A stretch of 64,000 nucleotides of DNA from Thermoanaerobaculia bacterium (GTDB taxonomy: Bacteria; Acidobacteriota; Thermoanaerobaculia; Gp7-AA8): the NCBI GenBank assembly GCA_017883205.1, contig JADGNZ010000019.1, positions 44,918-108,917 on the forward strand. Reading direction: 5' to 3'. A program made the translations under genes and the position numbers. A model generated the notes under the pieces. It was not told the origin of the DNA and made no database searches. It was given only the letters and a program-made list of their open reading frames with translations. Every line of letters starts with the position of its first letter. Positions within the stretch are counted from its first letter, which is position 1. Shown here piece by piece: positions 37,943-47,893 of the stretch.

Positions 37943-39079
37943 ATGAAGATTCGCTTCGCGCTCGCGCTACTCATCTTCCCAGTCGCCGCCATCGCGCAAA
38001 CGCAGCCGGCGACCCCGGACGCACCCTGGCGTTTCGTCGTTGCCGGCGACTCCCGCAACTGTGGCGACGTGATCATGCCCGCCATCGCAGAGGGCGCCAA
38101 AACCAATGGCGCGCGCTTCTATTGGCACCTCGGCGACTGGCGCGCCATCTACAACTTCGATGAGGACATGGCGCAGGCGGCGGTGATGGCCGGCACCCCG
38201 CTTCAGGTCCAGAGCTATCTTCGCGGCGCGTTCAAGGACGCGCTCGACAACCAGCTCAAGCCGTTCGACGACCGCGCTGTCGGCGTCTACGTCGGAATCG
38301 GGAATCACGAGACAGTTTGGCCGATGTCGCGGGCGGCCTGGGTCAAGGCATTCACTCCCTATCTTGACATTGCGGCCATTCGCGATCAGCGATTGAAGGA
38401 CGATCCGAGCGACACGACCGTGCACACGTACTACCACGTCGTCACCAACGGCATCGACTTCATCACGCTCGACAACGGCTCGTGCGACATGTTCGACGAC
38501 GCCCAGATGACCTGGCTGAAGAAGCTGCTCGACCGCGACGCCGCCGATGCATCGATCCGCACGATCGTCGCCGGCATGCACGCCGCGCTTCCCGACAGCC
38601 GTTCGTGCGGCCACAGCATGGGCAACTACCCGATCCAGCAGAAGACCGGCCGCGAGGTCTACGCGATGCTGCTGGCCATGCGCGACAAGAACAAGAAGCA
38701 GGTCTACGTCCTGTCCAGCCACTCGCACTTCGTCATGGACAACGTGTACGACACCGATTACTGGCGGACGCATGGCGGCGTTCTGCCGGGATGGATCGTC
38801 GGCACGTCAGGCGCTGTGCGATACCGTCTGCCGGAGACCGCCACGCCGGGACCGATGAACCGCACCGACGTCTACGGCTATCTCCTCGGCACCGTCACCG
38901 CGAACGGAGCGGTGTCATTCGAGTTTCGCGAGATCACGCCGAAGGACATCCCTGCCGACGTCGTGAAGAAGTACTCGAAGAACTTCGTCGAGAACTTCTG
39001 CTTCGCCGCCAACCGCAGCATGACGCCGCAGGAAGGCTACTGTCCGCCGATGTCGCAGTGCTCGATCAGCAATCCGTGA
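37943..39079 (+). CDS. Secreted calcineurin-like metallophosphoesterase
   Basis: A 378-residue protein with a signal peptide (FALALLIFPVAAIAQ). The metal-binding motifs are VAGDSRN, WHLGDWRA, GIGNHET, VAGMHAALP and LSSHSHFVMD, in the order of the metallophosphoesterase fold. GAGGAG precedes the ATG. The substrate (phosphomonoester, nucleotide or other) cannot be told. Cysteine pairs at the C-terminus (FCFAANRS, YCPPMSQC) suggest export with disulfides. Confidence 0.85.
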   Translation: MKIRFALALLIFPVAAIAQTQPATPDAPWRFVVAGDSRNCGDVIMPAIAEGAKTNGARFYWHLGDWRAIYNFDEDMAQAAVMAGTPLQVQSYLRGAFKDALDNQLKPFDDRAVGVYVGIGNHETVWPMSRAAWVKAFTPYLDIAAIRDQRLKDDPSDTTVHTYYHVVTNGIDFITLDNGSCDMFDDAQMTWLKKLLDRDAADASIRTIVAGMHAALPDSRSCGHSMGNYPIQQKTGREVYAMLLAMRDKNKKQVYVLSSHSHFVMDNVYDTDYWRTHGGVLPGWIVGTSGAVRYRLPETATPGPMNRTDVYGYLLGTVTANGAVSFEFREITPKDIPADVVKKYSKNFVENFCFAANRSMTPQEGYCPPMSQCSISNP

Positions 39080-39116
39080 TCGCACTCATACCGAAGAGAG
39101 GGCCAAGCGATTCTCG

Positions 39117-42100
39117 TCAGTGATTCACGCTTCGCCGGCGGCCTGTTTCGCCTGTCGGGATGACCTCGGCTCGCGCGCCCGCAGCGTTGAAATAGTGCAG
39201 GAGGAGAATTCCACGCGTGCCGCCGGCATTGTCGCCGGCCGTCCAATCGATCGAAAGCGGATTGTTGACACGATCGAAGAACATACCGCTGGAGAGAGTG
39301 GCGAACAGATTCGGCGCGTGCGCCGGGTCGAATGTCAGTCGCGCGGTTGAGTCAGTGAGCGCACCTGTCACAGGATCGTAGACGTAGACGCGCCAACTAA
39401 ACTGCGAATGGCCAGCCGTCAGACCGAGCCGGCTGGCTGGAACGGGATAGCGAACCACATCCGTGTTGAACACTGACGTATCCACGTTGTTGGCTGCAAC
39501 TCCGTTCAAGTATTGCGACGAGCAGCTCGGCGACGGCAGCGCCGGGAACGGAAGCGGGCAGAGGGCCGCAATGTGAACGTCGTTCTTCGCCCCCTGAGCA
39601 AGGAACGCCCCGCCACTCGTATTGTAGAGGAGGTAGTCGTCGTGCCCGTCACCGTTCACGTCGATTCCGATCTCGTAATCAATCTCTGCGGGACTGCTCC
39701 ACGGTCCGAACGACGAAATGCCGAAGTAGATGATTGTGTCGGCAAGCGATGACGACTTCGCTTTGTAGTCACTCGTCACGCCGGCGTAGCGCAGGTTCTG
39801 CACTGCGGGGATGCTTGGTATCCTTACATGGCTTTCCCGCAACTCGAAAGGTGTTACCAGCGACACCCAATCGTCCGGATAAGACGTGCCGGTCTCGAAC
39901 GAGTTGCCGCTGAGTGGCAGCGAGGCGTGGCCGCTCGCCGCGCTCAGGTTCACGGTCGCCGAGCCGCCTGTCATCGAGGAGCTCGGACGGACGATCGCTT
40001 CGACGGGAAGCCGCAGCGGTTCGAATCCACGGAGAAGCTCGATATTTCCACTTGCTTCCGTGATCCAGCAGCGCGGATAGCCGCCCTGTTTGTCGTCCAT
40101 GGCCGGATCGCGCCGGTGCTTCATCTGGCTGGAGATTGCTGTCAGGCGCAGCCGCGCCGTAACGGAGGAATTCGGCGCGATCGACAACGTCGTGCCGCCT
40201 GGAAAGTCAAAACTCACCCCCGGAACGCTCGTCACCGGCGTATAGGAAAGTGCCACTACTGCGGTTATCGACGACTTATTCACCACGCGGAACTGCCGTT
40301 CGACGGAGATCTGACCCGGCACTTCAACGAGGCCGAACGAGATGCCGACGCTGCCCGGGTTGTCGACGGCGTAGGCGAGCACATCGAGCATAGCGGCGTC
40401 GGCAAGACTGAATCGTCCGGCACCCACCGCCGCCGGGGCATACAGCGGCATCCCCTGCGAGGGCCCGCGGTACAAGTTGAGTGCCGCGCTGTTCATTGCC
40501 AACGCCTTCAGCTCCTCGGCGGTCCAGGTCGGATGAATTTGCTTGAGGAGCGCCAAACCGCCTGCAACCAACGGCGACGCCATCGAAGTGCCGTTTTCTG
40601 ACACGCCGAGGTTGCCGCTCAGAGCTTTCGCGGAAAAGATGGTGGAGCCGGGCGCGGTAATCTCCGGCTTGAGCAGCCCGTCGAAGGACCGCGGACCGCG
40701 CGAAGTGAAATCCGTCAAGGTATCGATGATCGTGTTGTCGACCACCCTTGTCGAACCGAGACCCAGGAGTTGGGAATCGAAGCGGATGGTCACAGGAAGA
40801 GCGTTCTTGATCGCGTCAGTCACTGCCTGCGCCGCGATCATCGCGGGGATGCTCGATGATCCGGAGATCGTAATGTCGATGCGGGAGTGGTTGTTGTAAG
40901 CAATCAGGACCCCGGCCGCATTCGCTGTCGCGGCGTTCTGGACGCGCACGCCCGAGCTGCAGTCGTCATCGGTCCAGTCCAGGAGCGCAATCTTGCCGGC
41001 GAGGAGCGCAGCGTTCGCCGGAGAGAATGCCTGACATCCCGTGCGCTGGGATGGCGGGTATGCCACTACCGCGGTCAGCGGTGTGGTCATCTTCGACCAC
41101 GCGTAGTTCACCGATGGGAGAGCGCTCTTCGACCCTGCGAGCGAAGGAGGGGCTGTCACGACGAAGGTATCGACGGTGTCTGTCGAATCGACCGAAGCGG
41201 CGACGGAGAGAGCTCGCGTGGCGGCCGCGGGGCTGGACGTGATGAAGTGCGAGTCGCCGGCATTTCCACTTGCCGCGACCACGATGGTGCCGGCGAGCGC
41301 CGCATTGTCGGACGCGGCCATCGCGGCAGCGTCGGCCACGGCTCCATAGTCGGTACCAATCGACATGTTTACGATGTCGAGGTGGTCCGAAAGATTGCCG
41401 TCCCGATTCGGATCAACCGCCCAATCGAGCGCCTGCGGCACAAGCAGAGTCAGCCCGCTGCAGCCGAAGACCCGGATCGCATAAATCTGTGCTGCCGGCG
41501 CGACGCCCGGACCGATGCGAAACGCTGCCGGATCGATCGATGATCCATACGGCCCGGTGAACACCGTGCCGTTGGACCGAACGCCCAGTCCTGCAGCGAT
41601 CCCCGCCACATGAGTACCGTGGCCCATACAGTCCATCGGATCGGGGTCGGGGTGGGGCGTTCGCCTGGCCGCGTCGGATGAGCCCGCGTCGTAGCTGTCC
41701 CCGGCCAGATCGGTGCCTCCGACGACCTTCGAATTCCACGGCACGTCCGCCGTCGTGAAGTTCGTGCGGCTGTAGACACCCGCCCCACCCAGGTCGACGT
41801 GGAGGTAATCGACTCCGCTGTCAATGATGCCGATCCGGATCCCTTCACCGCGGTGTCCACTGCCAGCATTCGGATTCCAGAGCGAAGGCGCTTCGATAAG
41901 AGAAACGCTCGATGAGAGGGCGACAGACATGAGCGCGAGCGGAACGACCCGCCGCACTCCGGGCATAGCGGCAACGCGTATGGCTTCGTCCGCGCTCAGC
42001 TCCGCGGCGACGCCGTTGCCGACCCGCTGAATCGCGTAGAGAAAGGTACCGTCAATGTCTCCGCTTCGAAGCGCGCGGACGAACGGTGCCTGCTGGGCCT

Positions 42101-42395
42101 CGACCACCGCGAGCTGCGCGACTGCGGCTTGATTCGCCATCGCATCGACCGAGCCATTCTTCGCGCTGACCTCGTCGCGCAGGCGCGCATACACGACCGC
42201 CGTCGGCTCCGCGGCCAACTCGATCATCACCGGCCCGCGCGTGCTGGCTCTCTGCATTCTCACCGGCGGCGCACCGACAGGCGGTGTCATCTGGACGTCG
42301 TCGGGCAGACCAGTGCTTCGAGGAATGAGCTGTGCCGACGCAGTGAGCAGCGGCAACACAAGAACGAGAGAACCAAGTAAGCGCCGAATGAACAT
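39117..42395 (-). CDS. Secreted subtilisin-family (S8) serine protease with PA-type insertion
   Basis: A 1092-residue protein with a signal peptide (LLGSLVLVLPLLTASAQ), a propeptide with inhibitor I9-like features, and the S8 catalytic triad in IRIGIIDSGVDYLHVD (Asp), GHGTHVAGIAAG (His) and GTSMASPLVAGGLALL (Ser). A protease-associated insertion (about 540-640, CQAFSPANAALLAGKIALLD to AGVLIAYNNHSRID) lies between His and Ser. A Fn3-like and further beta-rich C-terminal region follows. The start MFIRRLLGS at 42395 has GGAGAG upstream; the longer frame runs into the tRNA gene and is rejected. Confidence 0.92.
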   Translation of the reverse strand: MFIRRLLGSLVLVLPLLTASAQLIPRSTGLPDDVQMTPPVGAPPVRMQRASTRGPVMIELAAEPTAVVYARLRDEVSAKNGSVDAMANQAAVAQLAVVEAQQAPFVRALRSGDIDGTFLYAIQRVGNGVAAELSADEAIRVAAMPGVRRVVPLALMSVALSSSVSLIEAPSLWNPNAGSGHRGEGIRIGIIDSGVDYLHVDLGGAGVYSRTNFTTADVPWNSKVVGGTDLAGDSYDAGSSDAARRTPHPDPDPMDCMGHGTHVAGIAAGLGVRSNGTVFTGPYGSSIDPAAFRIGPGVAPAAQIYAIRVFGCSGLTLLVPQALDWAVDPNRDGNLSDHLDIVNMSIGTDYGAVADAAAMAASDNAALAGTIVVAASGNAGDSHFITSSPAAATRALSVAASVDSTDTVDTFVVTAPPSLAGSKSALPSVNYAWSKMTTPLTAVVAYPPSQRTGCQAFSPANAALLAGKIALLDWTDDDCSSGVRVQNAATANAAGVLIAYNNHSRIDITISGSSSIPAMIAAQAVTDAIKNALPVTIRFDSQLLGLGSTRVVDNTIIDTLTDFTSRGPRSFDGLLKPEITAPGSTIFSAKALSGNLGVSENGTSMASPLVAGGLALLKQIHPTWTAEELKALAMNSAALNLYRGPSQGMPLYAPAAVGAGRFSLADAAMLDVLAYAVDNPGSVGISFGLVEVPGQISVERQFRVVNKSSITAVVALSYTPVTSVPGVSFDFPGGTTLSIAPNSSVTARLRLTAISSQMKHRRDPAMDDKQGGYPRCWITEASGNIELLRGFEPLRLPVEAIVRPSSSMTGGSATVNLSAASGHASLPLSGNSFETGTSYPDDWVSLVTPFELRESHVRIPSIPAVQNLRYAGVTSDYKAKSSSLADTIIYFGISSFGPWSSPAEIDYEIGIDVNGDGHDDYLLYNTSGGAFLAQGAKNDVHIAALCPLPFPALPSPSCSSQYLNGVAANNVDTSVFNTDVVRYPVPASRLGLTAGHSQFSWRVYVYDPVTGALTDSTARLTFDPAHAPNLFATLSSGMFFDRVNNPLSIDWTAGDNAGGTRGILLLHYFNAAGARAEVIPTGETGRRRSVNH

Positions 42396-42404
42396 GTTAT
42401 CTCT

Positions 42405-42462
42405 CCAGAATCCTGCGAGAACGATTCTGGACAACTTGCCCGCCTGCTCGCGCGGGCAGGCG
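42405..42462 (-). promoter_or_regulatory. Leader hairpins before the S8 protease gene
   Basis: CCAGAATC (42405-42412) pairs with GATTCTGG (42423-42430); the end of the stem touches the GGAGAG ribosome-binding site. A second stem, CGCCTGC/GCAGGCG (42441-42462), lies just upstream. They may modulate translation. Confidence 0.35.
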
Positions 42463-42577
42463 TCACGCATGTTGGTGACCGGTCGAGTGCTGACGGGACT
42501 GACGGCAGATCGCCTGGCGATTCGCGGCGATGAAGACTCGGACGAGCAAGGAATCCGAATGACCGCCCGAACAACGA

Positions 42578-42601
42578 AAGGGCCGCCTCGCGGCGGCCCT
42601 T
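42578..42601 (-). terminator. Terminator of the tRNA-Gly gene
   Basis: Perfect 10-bp arms AAGGGCCGCC and GGCGGCCCTT with a 4-nt loop, followed on the minus strand by a TTTCG tail. It starts 15 bp after the tRNA 3' end. Confidence 0.75.
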
Positions 42602-42615
42602 CATTCAGGTTCGGT

Positions 42616-42691
42616 TGGAGCGGGAAACCGGACTCGAACCGGCGACATCGACCTTGGCAAGGTCGCACTCTACCAACTGAGTTATTCCCGC
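42616..42691 (-). tRNA. tRNA-Gly (anticodon GCC), CCA encoded
   Basis: A 76-nt cloverleaf. The acceptor arm GCGGGAA pairs with TTCCCGC (42620-42626); the D-arm contains AACTCAGTTGGTAGAGT; the anticodon stem-loop is CGACCTTGCCAAGGTCG with anticodon GCC; the T-arm contains GGTTCGAATCC. The discriminator is T and the genomic CCA end is present (42616-42618). Confidence 0.97.
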
Positions 42692-42777
42692 GAAAGCCGG
42701 CGAAGATTAGATGAACCTTCGTGTGCAGTCAAGCGGCTAACCCTCTGGAAGTAAGACCTATTCCTCGCGCTCGGCGC

Positions 42778-44124
42778 TCATCCTCGCTCGACGCGAATCC
42801 CGTACGCGTGCAGCTTTCGATAGAGGTTCGACCGCTCCACGCCCAGCGCCTCGGCGGTGCGGCTGACGTTGCCGGCGAACTCGCGAAGCCGGGAGAGGAT
42901 GTATTGCTTTTCGAACTCGTCGCGTGCCTCTTTCAGCGACAGCCGCGCGTCGATCTGGGTTGGCGCAGCGGAGGCGGAGCCGAGCTGGACATCCTCCGGC
43001 TCGATCAAGTCCCCCTTCATCAGAATGGCCAGCCGCTCCATGACATTGCGCAGTTCGCGCACGTTTCCCGGCCAGTGGTAGGCCCGCAATTTCGAGCCTG
43101 CGCCGGCGGACAGCCGTTTCCTCGGGCTCCCCGACTCCGCGGCAAAGCGGCGAAGAAAATGTTCCGCCAGCAGGACGATGTCGTTGCCGCGCATGCGCAG
43201 TGGCGGTACTTCGATCGGCACGACGTTCAGCCGGTAGTAGAGATCGCTGCGAAAGCTGCTGTTCGCGATCTCTGTCTCCAGGCTCTTGTTGGTCGCAGCG
43301 ATGACCCGGACGTCGACGTTGATGGTCTGCTGCCCTCCAACCTTCTGGAATGTCTGCTCCTGCAGAACGCGCAGAACCTTCGCCTGCGTCTTCAGACTCA
43401 TGTCGCCGATCTCGTCGAGGAAGAGCGTGCCGCCATCGGCCAGCTCGAACTTCCCTTTGCGGTCATCGATAGCGCCGGTGAACGCGCCCTTGCGATGACC
43501 GAAGAGCTCCGACTCGATGAGCTCCTCCGGAATGGCAGCGCAATTGACATCGATGAATGGCTGCTCCGCACGTTGCGAGAGCCGGTGCAGCGTCCGCGCG
43601 ACGATCTCCTTGCCACTGCCGTTCTCGCCGGTGATCAGGACGCGGCTGTTCGACGGCGCCGCGGCTCGGATCTGCTCGTCGAGCTTCTTCATCGGCTCGC
43701 TCTCGCCGATCAGCAACTCTTCGAGCGTGAAACGCTGGCTCAGGTCGCGCACCTGATCACGCAGCTTGCGGTCGGCCAGCGCGTGATTGACGGTCAGCAG
43801 AACCCTATCCAGCGACAGCGGCTTCTCGAGGAAGTCGTAAGCGCCGAGGCGGGTGGCGCGAACGGCGGAATCGATGTTGCCGTGACCGGAGATCACGATC
43901 ACGGGAGGCGCGCCTGCGGTCTTGAGACGCTCCAACACAGCCATTCCGTCGATGCCGGGAAGCCAGAGGTCGAGAAACACGAGGTCGTACTCTTCGCGCG
44001 CAAACTGCGCGATCGCCTCTTCACCGGAATCGCAGAGCGTCGTTTGATGCCCTTCGTCCTGAAGGATGTTCGCAAGCGTCTCGCGGATCGACGCTTCGTC
44101 GTCAATGATGAGGATCTTGGCCAT
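42778..44124 (-). CDS. ntrX: Sigma-54-dependent response regulator (NtrX-like)
   Basis: A 448-residue NtrC-family activator. The receiver domain has IIDDEASIRE and the phospho-acceptor Asp in LVFLDLWLPG. The AAA+ domain has Walker A GENGSGKE, the sigma-54-contact loop HRKGAFTGAID and Walker B TLFLDEIGD. The C-terminal Fis-type helix-turn-helix is NVSRTAEALGVERSNLYRKLH. It follows the NtrY-like kinase by 14 bp. A sigma-54-type promoter is seen in this window before the pilin gene. Confidence 0.9.
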   Translation of the reverse strand: MAKILIIDDEASIRETLANILQDEGHQTTLCDSGEEAIAQFAREEYDLVFLDLWLPGIDGMAVLERLKTAGAPPVIVISGHGNIDSAVRATRLGAYDFLEKPLSLDRVLLTVNHALADRKLRDQVRDLSQRFTLEELLIGESEPMKKLDEQIRAAAPSNSRVLITGENGSGKEIVARTLHRLSQRAEQPFIDVNCAAIPEELIESELFGHRKGAFTGAIDDRKGKFELADGGTLFLDEIGDMSLKTQAKVLRVLQEQTFQKVGGQQTINVDVRVIAATNKSLETEIANSSFRSDLYYRLNVVPIEVPPLRMRGNDIVLLAEHFLRRFAAESGSPRKRLSAGAGSKLRAYHWPGNVRELRNVMERLAILMKGDLIEPEDVQLGSASAAPTQIDARLSLKEARDEFEKQYILSRLREFAGNVSRTAEALGVERSNLYRKLHAYGIRVERG

Positions 44125-44138
44125 GGCTTATCGATGTT

Positions 44139-46250
44139 TCACGCGGGCAGCTCGATCTCAAATCGCGTTCCTCGGGGGTAGTTGTCGTGCACGGAGATCC
44201 TGCCGTCGTGGTCGTTCACGATGCGATGCACGATGGCCAGGCCGAGGCCGGTGCCGCGTCCTTTGGTTGAAAAGTATGGGAGGAAGAGCTTGTCCTTATC
44301 GGCATCCGGTACGCCGCGGCCGGGATCGGCGACCTCGATGACGACGCGGTGGGCGGCTCGGCGCGCCGAAACACGCACTTCGCCGTACTCGGTCGCTTCG
44401 ACGGCATTCTTCAGGAGGTTGCCGACGGCGCGGCGGATCTGCTCGGGATCGATGAGCAACTCGATGTCGTCTGCGACGGAGACACTGACCGTGACCCCGG
44501 GCTTCACATCGCGATAGAGGCCAGCAGCCTCCTGGAGGATCTCGGCGAGTTGCGCGTGCCGGAGATGAACGGCCGGCATCCGCGCAAAACGCGCAAACTC
44601 ATCGACCATCCGTTTGAGGTGCGCAACCTCGGAGACGATCGTCTTCGTGCCTTCATCGATCGCGAGCGCCGTATCGTGATCGCCGTTGCGAAACTTCCGC
44701 GCGATCCGCTCGGCGGAGAGCTGGATCGGCGTGAGAGGATTCTTGATCTCGTGCGCGATGCGGCGCGCGGCCTCGTTCCAGGCTGCGAGCTTCTGGGCCT
44801 GCATGAGCGAGGTCGAGTCCTCGATCGCCACCACCCAACCTTCATCGCCGCTGCCGGAGAGGCGGGCCACCGACACTTCGAGGTAGCGAAGCTCGCCGCC
44901 GCGGATGAGCGTGATCTCGCGCGCCCGCCCTCCCCGCGCCGTCAGCTCGCGCAACGTCTCGAATAGCGGCGTGAGGTCGCCGGTCAGGACATCGGCGAGG
45001 TTCGCGCGCGGCTGGGAATCGGCAGGCTCTTCGACCTGCAACATCTGCAGCGCGGCGTGGTTGATGCTCAGAAGATCGAAATTGTCGCTGAAGGCAAGGA
45101 TTCCGGCCGACACGCTGTCGAGCACCGTCGAGAGATACCGGTTGGCCTGCGTCAGTGCCTGGCGCTGTTCGTCGAGCTGTGTCGACATCTCGTTGAACGA
45201 CTCGATGAGCCTTCCTACTTCGTCGGTCGCCTCGACTGCCACGCGGTGTCCATACCCTCCCTCCGCCAGCCTTCCCGTGGCCTCGGCGAGCGCTTTGATC
45301 GGGATCGTGATTCGCCGCGAGGCGTAAATCGACGTCCACAGCGTCCCGAAGAGAACCGCCAGCGTGACGGCCAGAAAGAGCGATGTCTGCGATGCCTTCA
45401 ACGTTGGACGCTCGGCGTTGAGCTGCTCGAAGGTCTTGTGCGCGATGATCGACTCGTCAATGAGACGGCTCATCGATGCCGGGATGAAGACTCCCGCGAT
45501 GGCCACATACGGCGTCGCTCCGACGCGCGTGGCGACGCGAATCCACTTCCCGCTTGCACCGACATCGATCTTCGTGGCCTGTCCTCGGGCGAGAACGTCG
45601 TCGAAGAATTTGCGCGGCGGCTCGGATACTTCCTGGACCGGCGCACGGGGGTTGGCTACGACTCTCACCAGTTCGCCGTCGCGGTAAAGGCCGACCATAT
45701 CGACGCCATGAAATTGCTGCACGTGGCTGAGAACGCCCTCGAGCTGCGCCGGATCGTCGACCTTCGAGCTGAAGGCGATCTCGCGAGCTGCCGCCGCCGC
45801 CATCGATGCTGACTGGTCTTGCGCCATCTGGGCGATCGTTTCGCCATTCGTCAGGATGCGGCTCACAGGTGCGTTGAACCAGTGATCGATCGACGTTCGA
45901 AGCAAGTCGGTCGCGAAGAAAAACAAAATGACGACCGGGATCAGCGACGTCGCCACCCAGGCAACCGCCAGCTTCGTGCGGAAACGTGACCCCAAGATGC
46001 CGCGCTGGCGCTCCAGGACGAGCTTCACCACGCCGCGCAGAAGCACGAAGAGGATTCCGAAGATCAACAGGACGTTGATGTTCGCCAGCACGAAGAGCAG
46101 CATCTGGCTGCTCAGCGCTTCGGTGGAGAGCTCCTTTGCACGCTGGACCGCGTAGTAGATGAGACTCGTTGCCGCCAGGAGGAGCAACGGCAACGTCACG
46201 ATGAAGCGCGGGTCCTTTCGATGCCGGAGAAGGAGCGCGCGAAGACTCAT
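44139..46250 (-). CDS. ntrY: NtrY-like membrane histidine kinase
   Basis: A 703-residue sensor kinase starting MSLRALLLRHRKDPRF. Transmembrane helices are at about 15-35, 45-70, 85-110 and 280-305, enclosing a periplasmic sensor region. It continues with HAMP (IPIKALAEATGRLAEGGYG), PAS (STVLDSVSAGILAFSDNF), the phosphorylated His in RRIAHEIKNPLTPIQLS, and an HATPase domain (NLLKNAVEAT, DPGRGVP, GTGLGLAIVHRIV). The start overlaps the DUF4390 gene by 4 bp. NtrYX systems control nitrogen metabolism, envelope or redox responses. Confidence 0.9.
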   Translation of the reverse strand: MSLRALLLRHRKDPRFIVTLPLLLLAATSLIYYAVQRAKELSTEALSSQMLLFVLANINVLLIFGILFVLLRGVVKLVLERQRGILGSRFRTKLAVAWVATSLIPVVILFFFATDLLRTSIDHWFNAPVSRILTNGETIAQMAQDQSASMAAAAAREIAFSSKVDDPAQLEGVLSHVQQFHGVDMVGLYRDGELVRVVANPRAPVQEVSEPPRKFFDDVLARGQATKIDVGASGKWIRVATRVGATPYVAIAGVFIPASMSRLIDESIIAHKTFEQLNAERPTLKASQTSLFLAVTLAVLFGTLWTSIYASRRITIPIKALAEATGRLAEGGYGHRVAVEATDEVGRLIESFNEMSTQLDEQRQALTQANRYLSTVLDSVSAGILAFSDNFDLLSINHAALQMLQVEEPADSQPRANLADVLTGDLTPLFETLRELTARGGRAREITLIRGGELRYLEVSVARLSGSGDEGWVVAIEDSTSLMQAQKLAAWNEAARRIAHEIKNPLTPIQLSAERIARKFRNGDHDTALAIDEGTKTIVSEVAHLKRMVDEFARFARMPAVHLRHAQLAEILQEAAGLYRDVKPGVTVSVSVADDIELLIDPEQIRRAVGNLLKNAVEATEYGEVRVSARRAAHRVVIEVADPGRGVPDADKDKLFLPYFSTKGRGTGLGLAIVHRIVNDHDGRISVHDNYPRGTRFEIELPA

Positions 46251-46795
46251 CGCCCGCTCTCCGGTTGCGCGGTCACCCGCACGGCCATCCAGCGCGTCGA
46301 GATCTCCCACGGGATGAAGTAGAGGAGCCAGCCGCGCATCAGGTCTGCCTTGACCCGCACCATGACTTTGTAGGGCGGGCGCTTGCCGATATCAAAGAGC
46401 GCCGGCTCGTCGATGTTCGTCATCGCCTTTTCCAGCGATGCGAGATCGTTGAACGTCTCCGAACGGACGAGTTTGTGATCGCGCCGGTAATTGAGGAGAT
46501 ATTCGCGGGTCAGCGAGTTGAAGGTGGCGATCACTTCGATGCGCGACCTGGCGATGCCTTCATCGAACCAGTTGGGGCGGTCGCGGTACGCCTCGACGAT
46601 GTACACAAGGTTCGTCGGCACGCCGCTCTGAAGCCCTCGTACGGTCTGTTCGCGATCAAACGCGTGGCCCATCGTAAAGTGGACGTTGACCTGCCGATTC
46701 ACGGAGCGGGCTGTGAGAGTGTCAATCTTCGGATCGGCGGAGAATCCGGCGCTGGCGATAAGCAGGAGTAGCGCTGCGAGAGGAAACGATTTCAC
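46247..46795 (-). CDS. DUF4390 protein
   Basis: A 182-residue secreted or periplasmic protein with a signal peptide (FPLAALLLLIASAGFSA). The pattern KIDTLTARSVNRQVNVHFTM, then TREYLLNYRRDHKLVRSETF and a C-terminal WLLYFIPWEISTRW fit DUF4390, a family typically encoded next to ntrYX. It is the first gene of the DUF4390-ntrY-ntrX operon and overlaps ntrY (ATGA). The mechanism is unknown; an input role to the kinase is inferred. Confidence 0.8.
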   Translation of the reverse strand: MKSFPLAALLLLIASAGFSADPKIDTLTARSVNRQVNVHFTMGHAFDREQTVRGLQSGVPTNLVYIVEAYRDRPNWFDEGIARSRIEVIATFNSLTREYLLNYRRDHKLVRSETFNDLASLEKAMTNIDEPALFDIGKRPPYKVMVRVKADLMRGWLLYFIPWEISTRWMAVRVTAQPESGR

Positions 46796-46844
46796 GGTGT
46801 GGCAAATTTACCACACAGCGACCAATCGCATGCCGCAGTCTCGT

Positions 46845-47723
46845 TTACGCGAAGCTCTCAGCCGCAGCGGCGCCGATCGAAACAGCGTCTTCCTCGGCTT
46901 CGGCGGCGCGCAGGATCTTCTCGACGAATCGCGAGTGCAGCGAATGCCCGGCGCGATACGCGGTGATCTCACCCACCACGGGACGGCCGATTAGCGCCAG
47001 ATCGCCGATCAGATCGAGGATCTTGTGTCGGACAAACTCGTCGCGGTAGCGCAGCGGCCCATTCATGACGCCGCGCTCGTCGAGAACGATGCAGTTCTCG
47101 ATCGAGCCGCCGCGCGCCAGACCGGCGGCGCGCAGCTTGTCAACGTCCTGCTTGAACCCGAAGGTCCGTGCCGGCGCGATCTTCTTGAGAAAGCTGTCGT
47201 GGTGAAAATCGAACGCGAGCGCCTGCTTGCCGATCGTCGGGTGGTCGAAGTCGATCTTGTACTTCACTACCAGACGGTTCGACGGCGTGATGCGGATGCT
47301 CCGGTTGCCGTCAACGACTTCGATCGGTTCCTTCACGCGGAGAACGCGGACGTCGGCGCCCAGCTCGCGAACGCCGGCCGCATCGATGAGATGCATGAAC
47401 GGCAGCGCACTTCCGTCGATGATCGGAACTTCGGGACCGTTGATATGGATGTCGAGGTCCGTGATGCCGCACGCCATGAGCGCGGAGAGAAGATGCTCGA
47501 CGGTGCCTACGGAGACGTCGTCCCGGCCGACCGTCGTGGCGTGATCGAGTGCGGTGGTCGAGGCTTGCAGTGCCGGGATACGGATGCCGAGGTCGGCGCG
47601 GACGAAGGTGATGCCACTGCCGGCATGGGCAGGATGAAGCTCGACTTTGGTGTAGATGCCGGAGTGGAGGCCGATGCCGGTGATGCTGACTTTGGTGCTG
47701 ATCGACTTACGTTTGACGTGCAT
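46845..47723 (-). CDS. lpxC: UDP-3-O-acyl-N-acetylglucosamine deacetylase
   Basis: A 292-residue zinc deacetylase, the committed step of lipid A synthesis. The zinc ligands are in VEHLLSALMA (His) and RHKILDLIGDLALIG (His, Asp); also seen are TGIGLHSG, VGRDDVSVGT, IDGSALPF and APARTFGF. The start MHVKRKSIST at 47723 has GGAG upstream. It shows that the organism makes an LPS-type outer membrane. Confidence 0.95.
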   Translation of the reverse strand: MHVKRKSISTKVSITGIGLHSGIYTKVELHPAHAGSGITFVRADLGIRIPALQASTTALDHATTVGRDDVSVGTVEHLLSALMACGITDLDIHINGPEVPIIDGSALPFMHLIDAAGVRELGADVRVLRVKEPIEVVDGNRSIRITPSNRLVVKYKIDFDHPTIGKQALAFDFHHDSFLKKIAPARTFGFKQDVDKLRAAGLARGGSIENCIVLDERGVMNGPLRYRDEFVRHKILDLIGDLALIGRPVVGEITAYRAGHSLHSRFVEKILRAAEAEEDAVSIGAAAAESFA

Positions 47724-47893
47724 GTCCGGGTCTCCAAGGAGCAGACGAGGTGCCATGGAGGCTCGATGGCCTGAAAGTGCACGTAAACGTACTGTTCGCA
47801 GTCGTTTATCGACAGACTGAGCTGAGGCTAGTACGCGCGATTCTGTGGCGCGTCTGGGTCACTAGTGTGGCTGTCTGACCACACCACTCGACC

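Noticed and set aside
42396..42668. N-terminal extension of the S8 protease frame
   Set aside because: It would be translated through a terminator and the tRNA-Gly gene; the signal peptide starts at 42395 with a ribosome-binding site.
42721..44181. 486-codon open frame on the plus strand
   Set aside because: It is antisense to the NtrX gene, which carries all AAA+ and receiver motifs.
47724..47893. tmRNA gene next to smpB
   Set aside because: The gap shows no tRNA-like ends, no tag reading frame and is too short.
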